Shown piece after piece: positions 1-12,200 of a stretch of DNA of 64,000 nt. The stretch lies in contig BGZK01001410.1 of the NCBI GenBank assembly GCA_005406025.1, forward strand, positions 62,001 through 126,000. Direction: 5' to 3'. The notes below the pieces were generated by a model. That model was not told where the DNA came from. It worked only from the letters and a program-made list of their open reading frames with translations, and did not search any database. This stretch comes from Eumeta japonica. Taxonomy: Eukaryota; Arthropoda; Insecta; Lepidoptera; Psychidae. Positions within the stretch are counted from its first letter, which is position 1; each line of letters starts with the position of its first letter. The position numbers and the translations under genes are program-made.

Positions 1-109
1 AATAATATCTTTCGAAAAAATCTGTCTTGAGATATTTAACTTTACATGAATATTTAAAAAAGGTTTAAAATGACATTTAGTTCATAGGAAATATTTGATA
101 CGTAAAAAT

Positions 110-255
110 TTAGTGTACCACCTCAGAATTTTGTCTGTTAGTTTCGTGTTTGGCCTGGCGCTGTTGTCGCTCCAGTGCCAATCGAGCGTTCGCCAATTCT
201 TCCTCCAGCGAGGCCTTTTCAGCATGCGCTTGCGCCAGATCCGCTTGAAGGGAAG
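110..255 (-). CDS. SDCCAG8: SDCCAG8-like exon 11 (last one visible)
   Basis: The acceptor GGTATTTCGTAG| is followed by CT, which with the carried G gives alanine. It encodes ASLQADLAQAHAEKASLEEE and LANARLALERQQRQ. The open frame runs to TAA at 110-112. It may instead splice out at GAG|GTGGTA or GTG|GTACAC just before that stop. No AATAAA follows in the last 110 bases, and the family is longer, so splicing onward is more likely than termination here. Confidence 0.6.
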
Positions 256-3200
256 CTACGAAATACCAGGTAGTGTTGAATTGGTGATTACCAATGCGAA
301 GCCTATGATCAGTGCAGTGCGTAAAATTTAAAAGAATGGAGAAGTGCAAAACGATTTCGGCCGGTCCCGTACTAATTTAAATCGGAATAAAAGTTAATTC
401 GAAAGAACTGATATTATTTCTAACAATCAATAGAATTTAAAAAAACCAAAAGTAACACTCCGTATTTTTTTAATTTGCGCTTATGGCTGACAGAGTAGGA
501 AGGGTTTTTTTAGGAACAAAATTTTAATTTAATTACTTTCGTTATTATACGAATAATTATTTATGAAAATCTAATATCTATTCTGTTATCATACAATGTT
601 TACTACATATGTTTTTCAGTTCGCGTTTTCATGTGCCTCAGTTTGATATCATATTAAATAGATAAAAAAAGCATTTCCGATTTCACTTCTGTCGGCACTC
701 CCGGAGTGCCACTGTTTTTTTTCCAAACTTTGGTATGGAGTGCTAAAAAATATTTAAGGAGAATGTAGGGATGGTTTATTATACATATTTTGTTTTATTA
801 TTTACATCACCAGCCAATTCGGCTATTGTTCCTTTTATCAGACGCATTAAATTAACCAATCTGAGAGAAAAGAAAAAGATAAATCTTCTTGAACCAAGAA
901 ATCCTTTGGAAAACCGGCATTATTTTCAATGAAGGAATTTTTTTCTTAAATCAACTGCTTAAGATTATCTTCATCCAAGAAGGTTATATTTGAATCAAGA
1001 AATTTTCCGCTTTATTCAAAATAGTGACCTTTTTGAATATAAACACTTCCATTTTCTGTGTACACTTTCCCCGAATGTGAGTGATTAAGTGTCCTTATAC
1101 AAGTAAGTAATTCTTGTAGTAAAGAATTCATTTTTACGACTAACCAAGACCTGGTTTTAGTAAACGCTCATGGCTGTGGTGGGCACGTGGGAGGCGCGCA
1201 CCCAACCACTGAGGCATTGCCAATCGTATATTTTTAAATATTAGGTAGGAAATTGCCGTTTTCAAGTACTGGCCTCTTTGCTTAATTTTTGATTAACCTT
1301 AAAGTCAAAGATCGGGTAGATCTTATGTTTTCGGATTTCGGCTTAACCGAAAAAGCTAAAATTGTTTGAAGGTTTCTTAGCTAATAAACTACACAGTTTT
1401 TTTATGTTACGTAAACATTGCAAAACTACCAAAAACAATTTTAGCTGAATCGATACGGTATTGAAAAACTACTTTATTTAAGGCACGTTTGATTCTTATT
1501 ACTGGAAAAATTTAACAAAATAACGATCATTAAGTGTGGTAATCCGAAGATATTCTATACACATTTTATTAAATCAAATATTAATTTTTACAATAACACA
1601 ACTATTCGCATTTACAGTTTCAATCGTAAAGAAGATATTTTAATTGACATCTGATCATTTGGCGAAGAAGAATTTTTGGACATTGTACTCACATTATTTT
1701 TGTGAGCAGATTTCGGCTAGCGTGTACTATTTCGCTTAGTCCACACGGAAAAAAACAACTGATGCTGTCACGTATTTTGGCCGGGGATAACCCGTGAGGG
1801 CCATGTTGCTTCATTATTATTTTTTTCATTGAGCACCACGTTTTCTAATATCACTTTTGTTACGTATTATAGAAACCAGTTTCACAAGTAAAACCTTCAT
1901 ATAGTTCGACTACCTGTTTTATTTTTCAACTCCATCCTCAGCTCCTCTACGGCGGCCGTTTTCATGCTCAATTCCCGTTTCAGGTCGTTTTCCTCTCGGC
2001 GCTGTCTCTCCAAATCCAGCTGCAAATAAATCGCATGGATGTTTATTTAAAAATATAAGTTCAGGTGAAGACTTCAAAATTAAATTGAAATAATTATTTC
2101 TAAGATTTTTAACATTTTTATTTTTAGTCTATTTTCCTTTTGCGATATTTGATAAGGACAAATAAACGTGTTCGTAATTGCCTTTCATATTGAATACTCT
2201 ACATGTTTATGTTTTTTTTTTCAGTTTTACCTGCAGTTTAGCGACATTGTCATACTGCGCGGCTAAATCGTGCTGCAGCTCATCGAAGTGCGCGTTGTAG
2301 CGCTGCTCGGCGGCGCTGCGCTCGCGCAGAGCTCGGCGCGCCCCCTCCCCGCACAGCTCCCGGACTCTACCCCTTTCTGCATCTAATTCCTCCTGATGGA
2401 AGAAAACGGTATTCGCTTTCATCTTATAACCTTTTTTTCTATACGCCAACAATTTGGAACGAGGCATGAGATTCAGTAACTGTTATATAGTAAATAACAA
2501 TAAGTATCACATTTAAGCTGTATAGCATTAGCATTAAATTTTACGTTTTCCTAGCTCCGCATTCAAGTAGTTGATTTAGTAAAAGTAGTACTTGTATACT
2601 GCAAAAATTAAAATACATAAGGAAACAAACGTAACTTGTCGAGAACCGTTTAACTATTTTTTAAACATTTCCAATAGCTAGTGTCGAGCACGCCTCATGG
2701 TATGATACTCGAGTTTGTACCCCGTATACAATTATGGCTGTCAAGGACGGTAACTTTCTCTAGTTTTAATTATAGGTATATAGAAGATTCAATTCGACCT
2801 TGAGCCTCTGTATCTCTAGTTCGAGGCCATTCTTGTCTTCCCTCAGCTTCCGCTCGGTGTCGCTGCGGGCGTGGCGCGCGCCCACCTCCGCGTCTTCGCG
2901 CTGCTCGAGGCTCTGCTTCAGCTTCGAGACCTGGGATTCCAACATGGTCTTGTCTCTGGAAGCAGACGGCAAATTATATGTTTATTCTAAAAGATCGGCC
3001 AAGACTTATATGACGCTATTTTATAAGAAAGTTCCGTGGCTGATACAATTGCTAGCTTCTTTTTTCCAACTTTGCACTAGAATTATATTATTGCATGTTT
3101 AAAAAACGTCTCGTGTTCGAATCGAATCATCGCACAAAACTTTCAAAACTACTTTTCCGTTTTTATCGACATAATCCGTGATTTTACTACGCCTAAAAGG

Positions 3201-6200
3201 ACACGTAATGTACCTTCCAATGATAATGTTACATTTTAAATCTCAACCTAGTCTAAGGCTAAACTAATTCTACTGTTAACTAGCCGTTGACGTTTATATG
3301 TTAATCTTAGATTAAAAGAAGAAAAAAAAAAAGAGAAAAAATACTGTTTTGTCAGAAATCAATCATCTTTACTACCTTAAAGGCAAAGTATGACATTTTT
3401 TAACCACTTTTATTTTCTATATGCAAAATTTATTTTAGGTTTTAAGTGAAACGGTATTGACGCCCTCCTACGTCTTCGGCTATAAAACCAGTTATTTAAA
3501 TTCCTGTTTTTGTTTATTAATAGCCGATTACCGAAAAAGGATGAATTCAGTGTCATCCCTCGGCTGTCTTCTTAAGTCATTAGCGGAAACCATTATTTTC
3601 CCAGTTTGCAGTCTTATAAAACAGAAATCATATTTTTGTAATTTAGTAACCTAATTGTGAACACAAAGCCATAAATTACTTTTGATGCATTCATAACATG
3701 CGAATTGTCATCAGAATCTACTTTTTAGAATCGTTTTTCTTTAATGTCGAACCAATTTTAAGTCAACTTCGTAAACCATACATACACCATAGGCCGTGGG
3801 CGACCGAGTTTTGAGTTTTCCGTGGGAATATGCTATTTTTCTATGAGTGAAATTGCTTATGACCATTACACAATAATAAACAGACACATAATGTACCTAT
3901 ACTACATGATATGTACAATTTACCCTAATTATTTCATTTACTTAGCGCCATCTGTAGTTCATGTCATGTTAAGAACCAATAACAAATACTCAACGTAATG
4001 GTGCCAAATAAAGAAATGTTTAAAAAGTAAATATACATATATACAAGTATTTCTCAAGTATTAAGATAATTTTCAAACCGTCCGTTTTTCAAGTCTGTTC
4101 GTTTGTTTACTACACGACATAGACTTTCGATTGTCCAGGCATACATCGAGCCGCACTAAGGCGTGTCGGTCACCTCTGCAGGTTGTCGATCTGCCTCTTG
4201 AAGCCGTCCAGGCACGTGGAGTCCACCAGACCCGACGCCAGCTTGCGCTTGTTCTCGTTGTTCTCGTCCTGTGGCAACACAGTCTCATATTTAGGTTTTG
4301 GAAGATGAAACTTCAACCGGAAAGAACCCCTTCGTTTATTAACAGCGTGATCTGAACAGCATGTATGGTTAATCAAATCAAATTAAAGCGATACAGAAAT
4401 ACTATCGTTAATTTGTTTTCATTTAAAATTAATTTATCTCATTGTAAATATTTTTTTGATGAGAACTAGTGTGCAATTAGAAGACGATAACCGTTTGCCT
4501 GTAGTGTGTATACAATTGACTTCGCATGTGGGCAATGCTTGTGAATGCTTGTAAATACAACATTTTATTTTTGTTGATAATGTAATGTAGTAATGCAGTA
4601 TGTAGGTATTATGACATTAAAAATATATACATTAACAATACTGTTACAGCGTTCAATAAACAGTTTTTAATGCGTTTTTATATGACGTGATTTTAAATAT
4701 GGCGATTTTTCTTGTGATTTTAACAATCTCACGTTACCTTGTTTGAATAAATTATTACTTTTTTAATTGTCTAATTGAAAATTGTTGATTGGGGTCATAG
4801 TTGAAAGCAAACAAACAGCGTTTTGCGCAGTGTGTAATTCATTGTGTAAGTACTTTAATTTTAATAATAAAAATATAAACTCACGCCTATTTCCCAGAAG
4901 GGTAGGCAAAAATTATAGATTTCGATCATCTTTAACATTATTTTCTCCAGTAAATAATTAATATGTCATTAACATTATTTTATTGTCCATTAAGAGCATG
5001 TTTAAAATCTTGCCCTCAGTCACTTCAGTGCCAAAACGTGATGGCAAACAAACAAACAAAGAAATATTTATGTTCATAACACCTGCACTTTCTTCAAATC
5101 GATCCTGGCCTGCGTCAGCTGCGCCTCGAGCTCGGAGATGCGCGACTCGAAGACTATATTCGGCCCGTCCAGCTTGGTGGAAGACGACGACTTCTTCGGC
5201 TTCCTGCTCTTCATGGGGGATGTCTGAGGAGTGATAACGGAACAGGTCTTTTGACTTGAGTTCTGTCTATAAGAAATTTCAATTTTTCTCCCAAATTGTT
5301 TAACACACAGGGAACGGTTAAATATTAAAGAAAAATCGTTGAACACATCGTTTAAGGCTAATAAATACTTTTTTGTTACGTGAGATTTCAATCATCCTAT
5401 AGACATACGTTCCCACAAATTTTTTTTTTATAGATTTACTAAATTTGGACCCTCGGCCATGTTAATGATGGTTATATGAGGTTGGGCTACCATTATTGGA
5501 TCGGGTTAAAACTATCACTTACCAGATCAGTGTATCAAAACCAAAAATGAAAGCGAACGGACGCTCGCTTCAGTCATACTAAAATATTCCATTATCACAT
5601 GTACCTTGTCACTTTCAAAGCCATTGGTGTCGTCGAGGTCGTCAGTTTCCGACCCGCCGGAGTGCAGCATCCGGGAGATGATCCTGTTCTTCTGCGCATC
5701 GTGGAGGTGTTCATTCTCCGATATCACCTCCTTCACCTTGCCCAACAGATTGTTTAACTCGTCCTGTACGGAAAAAGGTTTCGAATTAATTTTATATTGT
5801 GCCCCCGTCGAGTTTCAGAGTTAATACTTCGGCACAAAAATTAGGAAAAACATTCGAGCTAGGAATATACTAATGTATCTGTGTTTGTATCTGTGCATCG
5901 ATGTGTACGAGTGTTTGCACAAATTAAGGGACCGTTCTGAAATTTTACGATGCGAAATAATATTCCTCGGTGTATAAAAAAATATATAACAATAAAATTC
6001 AACTCCGGTATATTTAAGATCTGATGTAGTATTTCAGAAGAGGAATTAAAATGTGCCTCGCGGCCGATAATACGTCATGTGTTCCATTGTTTATGATATT
6101 TTCGAATCCTCGTCATATATAAAATAGTTGATTAATTCGAAAGCATAAACAGCAGCCATGACACTCAAAAAAAAAATGGTCAATCCAACCAAAAGATGGA

Positions 6201-9200
6201 ATTAAGTAACGAATTTACATCACTGACTTTGTGCGAATTAAGGGTTTGGTTGCCATAACCGACCTAAATATTGGTTCAATTAATCCGATTGGTTAAGTCA
6301 CCATGTATTATTTGTTAACACAGAATTGCTCAGATATCGCAACGAAATATAGTCAACCAAGCCAAGTCTGAACTCGGTCAGAAATATATTTTCCGGTGTA
6401 CCCGACAGTACTGGCTCTCTCGTTCTAGCTGCTCTATATATTCTTCTTGTTTCTGAATGAACTGCACCACGTCCGGGTTGGTGGTGTCGCACGGCCCGCC
6501 GACCGGGGCGCCGCCGATCGGCACTGCCGGGAAAACACAATCAAACGTGAATTGTAATCTTTTTCATATATATGAATATAATACATATATATGTATCTTC
6601 AATGTATCTTTGATTTATTTCTTCCGGCCTATAATTCTTCTATAGGTATTATTTTAAAGTACAGTATGAAAGTGTGGAAATAATTAAATAATTATTATTA
6701 AGACTCAAATTGACGATCTATTTAGGGTTCCGAGCCAAAATGGCAAAAACGGAACCCTTATAGTATCGTGACGTCCGTCCGTCAGTCCGTAAGTCACAGG
6801 CATTTTACTCAAAAACTACAAGACCTATATTGATAAAATTCGACGTATAGGTGTCTTGTATAAGCCACTATTTATTTTGGTAGTTAAATAACAAAAATAA
6901 ATATTTCTAGGGGGGCACTCCATACCTACATGTAACAGAAGCTAAAAAAATTTTTTTCCGTAAACATCAACGTGCGGTACACACATCGACAGTTCTTTTG
7001 AGAATACTTTAAAGTTTCCAAGCAATTTTTCTGAATATGTGAATAAGTTCAGAAATAATCGCTCCGAAATTTGCACAAATTGCGTCCCTCCCCCTTTATT
7101 TTCCAAACGGCATGTCCAAAAACTATGAAAAAAAATCACAAAAGTAACGCTTAATAAATACTTTCAACGAAAATTATTTTGAACATGATCAGAGATGCTG
7201 TTTTTGAGTTATTGCCAAAAAACTACGCTTCTCAACAAAAGGACGTAAATGCGTACATACGGCTCTTTTCCTGATGAGTCTTACTTTACACTAGTTTAAG
7301 AGTAATAGTTGTCCTACTTTTTTTCTATAATTATGGTCGACTAGTCTTATACCTAATATGCGCAAAATATATGGACAAAAATATAACACTTGTTTTTTCA
7401 TCTATAGTTCGGAACCCTAAAGTGAGCATGGTCCGACATGCTCTTAGCAGGTTTTTTTTTTTATATATCTCGTTCTATCAAAAATCTATTAACATTTATA
7501 GATTTTTTTTATGTAGTAAGATAAATCATGACTTAATTATATTACTAATTTGTTACGTGTCAGACTGCCAATGTGTATACTAAAATCTACGACTCGACTT
7601 ATCTAAGTCCGACGCGCTAAATATAATTCGGGTTTGAGTCGAAGTCGTGGATGAGTACGACCATCGAGTGTTGATGATGAATGCTCACCGTTGATGTTGC
7701 TGGTGGGTGTGTAGGCATTTTTCAGGCTGTCGGCGTACAAGGTGGCGTACTTAGCCGTGAGTCGCGGTTTCGGCTTGTAGTCCAAGGTGGAGAGGTATGC
7801 CGGATATTTCTTGTCCGTGTCCGCGTCGGACTCGTCTAGGTTCTTTATGGATGCCGACCCGCCATAGCTGCGGAACTGATGTCGTAAAGGTACGAAATTC
7901 ATTTCTGGTAATTTAAAATTTGTAAACATTAACTAATTCTGGGCAACGGTTGACGTCGTAGGCTAGGCGCAAAAGTTTCCGCAATGTTTTGAACAATAGG
8001 TTTTGTCATGTTTTTGAGTTCTTTCCGAAATTGAAAACATTATTTGTTATATTTTTGAGCTCAAAATAATCAAAGTCTTGTTTTAAAATTATTAGAGTTA
8101 CGTAAAAGAAACTAATTTTTATTTTTCTAATATGTTGATAAAATTATCTCTTGAACGAAGCGATCAATTTGAACGAGACTTATGCAATTTTTTGAGCTCC
8201 AGGAATATTTGTAAATGGGTGATCAAAAAATATAAAAAAAATATTTTTAAAACTATACATTTAGTATTTCAACAACGATCAATTCAATTTATTTATTTCA
8301 ATAAGACTTGCAACGTCTGAGACGTCTTAATAAGCACAAACATAAATTTTATTTAAAAAAAAATTAAAAAAAAATGATAACTACATATTATGAAAAAACA
8401 TTATTTTAAATATTTCTCCATCATACTATTTCTTGAAGAAATGAACCGATTTCAATCACGTTCACAGCAATGAATGCATTTTCAATAGAAATATCTAGAG
8501 CTGATTAGATTTTGGAATAGATCGGTCAAACGGTTTACAAATTGTCGGAAAAACATTTTTCCAAAAATTTTACTTTTGGGACTTCTCAGAATCTACGTAA
8601 TTGATTGATATAAAATTTTCTGAAAATTAAAATTTAAAACGAAACCTTTTGAATACCGCAAGGTCCGTTTAAATGGTTCATTCCAATCCATTCCATCAGT
8701 CAAAAGATATTACACGCACGTATGCATGCACAAACAACGCTCTTTCATAGTGATCAAGAAAGTTTCTTTGAATCTCAAAACGTCACTGATAAAAATCTAC
8801 ATTTTACAAAATAAGACCGAAAACGGTAAGTTCCATATTTTTTGAAAAATGTTTCAATTTTCTCAGCGGCATATTAAAAAGAAGTATTTATTTTCGTGCA
8901 GATTTCATTTCGGAAAACTGTATTTTCATTTCTAAAATAAACTGATAATAAATCTTCCACACACCAAATGAAGATCTGCCTACATGCGTGGAGTGTGTAT
9001 AAACATTGTATACCAATTTTATTTTAAATACATAACGGTTTTAAATTACCTCTTTAATTTCACAAATACAAAAATAAACTCGTAAATAAATAAGTTAGTG
9101 GTGTATAGTCCGGAAAATGTTTTACGTTTAGTGAGCAATCTTTATTGGCGCCGAAGTTCGAGGTAATATTCGAAATTAAATAAAAGTGGGTACTCACGCT

Positions 9201-12200
9201 GGGCGCGTAGTTGCCAGATAAGAAGTATCTCAACTTGGACACAGCTTCCTTGTAGGCGAGCTCGGTGTAGTCCGGGATCCTTTTCAGCCCATAATCGGTT
9301 AGCTTGCCCGGCCGTCTGTGAGAAAAGAAAGGGTTCATAACTTCAGCTTGGCCTTTTGCGCTGTGACATTATTATCTAAATTAAAAATATTACACTAAAT
9401 CTTATCACAAAGTTATCATTTTGAGTGGCGCATTGCGCTTTTCGCGGTCGCTTATTGATTAATCGCTCGTTACCATGGCGACCGTTGTTAACGTAAACAA
9501 ATCGGTGTTATCGGTTCCTGTACATTAAGGAATTGCGTACCTCAACTTTTACCCACCAATAGCTATGGAACTGTAGCATTTTTACCTGACTCAGCAACGT
9601 TAAGAAGTAATGTCTGCGAATACAACCGTTCGCCGGATCTGTTTCACAACTTATATATAGTTTATATTTATCTTTGTGACCTACTCATATTATTTTTTTC
9701 GTCTCCTCTTCTATTCCTTGCATTTTTTTTTCTATTAACACTCTTATTTATAACATAGGTTCTCAAAATATTTTAACTTTATTTTATAGCATTTTCGCAC
9801 GGCAAACTAGAATGCGAATCCCAGAGTAAGCAGTTGCCGCCGCCCACCGACACTCACAACTCCAGAGAAGTCACTAGTGTGTTGTCGGCCTATAGAATAG
9901 AAATAGTATATCTGATAGAGGGAGTATGAGCTGACGGAGGGTGGAGAGGGGGATGAAGAGAGAGTGGGGTGATTGAGAGGGGAGCTGACCACGGAACTCT
10001 CACTTACTGGATGAAATGCAATAGCGGAAGCTGCTGTTCTACGTCTACATTCTGAAAGAGCAAAGTACCTTCCCTGTTGACCCGACCCAATTCGTATTCC
10101 GGCCAAATTGGCCACAACATAGAGCTTTAACTTGTAATTATATTACATAATACCTCACAGTTTATTTGAATACCATTTTCGGCAATAGGTTTTAATCAAC
10201 ACATATGCCATATGCCTTGCGGTAAAAAAAAAATCAGACGTATAGAAGATAAATTGGATACGCGTGAAAACTGTGCACCAGTAAGCTGACTTCTTAAATC
10301 TCGCGATGAAACTCGTTTGAGAGCAATTAGAGTTATCAAGGTCTTAAAATCATTATATTATGTATGATATGATGATGCATCTGTTTGTAATGGAGTAGTT
10401 CCTGAGCGACTTAACCTTGCGAGGTCATATTCTCAGAATATACTTATTTTATTATTCTTATTATTTTATTTTAGACTTCATGGCTATGCCAGCGTAGAGT
10501 AGAAAGCGCCTTCAGTCAAAGGTACTTCTATAATTATGTACTGACCGTTATAACTAATATTGACAATATATGTTGTTCTAGTGCCAAAATAGTGTTGTCC
10601 GATCATTAATAAACTTTATATGCCTAAATGAAGGTAGGTTTTGCAAAATTTATAAAAAACAAAGTTTATGCCGCATCCACTGAAAAGGAGAAAGACTTCT
10701 TTCGGGCCAGACAAAGATAATACCAAAAAGCGATAACTGTTCCCATTTCAACAAACAACTTTCACCAGTTAACTAATTTTCATATAAAACTAATAATTAT
10801 CCACACGTAATTTATTAACGATTTGTTCGTAAAAGCTGTTTTAAGAAAGTCAAACTATTGAAATTCACCGTTAATAAACATAACAGTTTTTTAAAAAATC
10901 CCTATAGTAAGATATCAGTCATTGTAGTGTTTATAAATATTCGAATGTTCTCTCTACAATCATCGCATATTCTTTGAAAGCTCGAAGAAACATAAAACTT
11001 CACTACTGCCATCTACACTTCTTGCTTGATTCATTTTTCCATTCTTATTATAAACTACTATCAATAGATGTCACTGTTGTTGAATTTTTACGTATAATTA
11101 TTTTTGTCTTCGACCTTCGTCTGCCTATTTTTCTACATTCATATAAACTTTGTATCAGTAGTGTCATATTCATTTTGTAATTACATGGAGACGAGTATTA
11201 TCATATGCGAATATGATACCACTGATATAAAATATATATGTAGGAACATGACAGCTGTACCGAACAGACAGACAAAGGTAATGTACTCATTTTATAATTA
11301 TATAATGGGGTACGTTTACAATCAATATCAATAACGATTTATTATCTTAAAGAAAATATAATCCAACTGAATAAAAAACAATTGTCCCAACTGGCAGTTA
11401 TATAAATTGTATACAGCGCCATCTAGTGTTGAAGAAAAACTAACATTAAAAACAAAAAGTAGAGTTACCTATCTATTCTACGTATTGTTTTACGTATGAC
11501 CACGGTAAATCCCCGGGTTCCTTAATATACTTTTATTCATAAATTGAAGACCATCTCGGAAATAAAAATATATATATAGATGAATCAACATTGAAGGCGA
11601 CCTCTGTTTTAAAATTCACAACTCACGTGTTAAAGTTATAGGCAAATAAAAATTCAAGTCGAAAAATAAATTAAATTCTAAAATATATTATTAATGCTTA
11701 ACTATCTTATTAGGCGTAATCGAGCATTCATTTAAAATCTGTATAAATTAAAATAGCCCCTAAAATATCGCAAGTAAAATCCGTATTTATTAGCGATCGC
11801 TAACTCCGCCGCCACGCCACTGCAACGGCACTGGCGTTGCTCTGAGCAAGTCATCAAGACCACAAAATTAAAAACTGTAACATCAAAGGTTTAAAAATAT
11901 ATTAAGCAAATGTGACTGGTTTTGTTAAGTTTTCATTAAGTTTGTTTAGTTATTGATTGGTCAATTTTGCTTTGAACAAGAAGAATTTTTAAATAAAGTT
12001 TACTTTACAGTATCAGTCCCATCAATAGTTACTTAATTTATGTATAAAAACTTTTTATTATTATGTGTAAACCCTAATTTATCGTGTAATAAATAACCTT
12101 TAACAACATACGACGAATAGAAAATGAGATTATGCAATTAAACAATTGTGAAACTTCAAATAACACTTGAACAGAGAACACAAGGTTTCTTAAAATATAT

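Larger units (their letters stand above)
256..1913. other. intron between SDCCAG8-like exons 10 and 11
   Basis: AT-rich intron of about 1.66 kb. It holds a Helentron-like 3' terminus (682-710) and a short SINE-like fragment (about 1130-1205). No other coding signal was seen. Confidence 0.6.

Noticed and set aside
7603..7929. Start codon at 7929 for a short separate gene over exon 3
   Set aside because: The upstream MFTNFKLPEMNF part is intron; exon 3 begins at the CAG| acceptor at 7876 and is in phase with exon 2.
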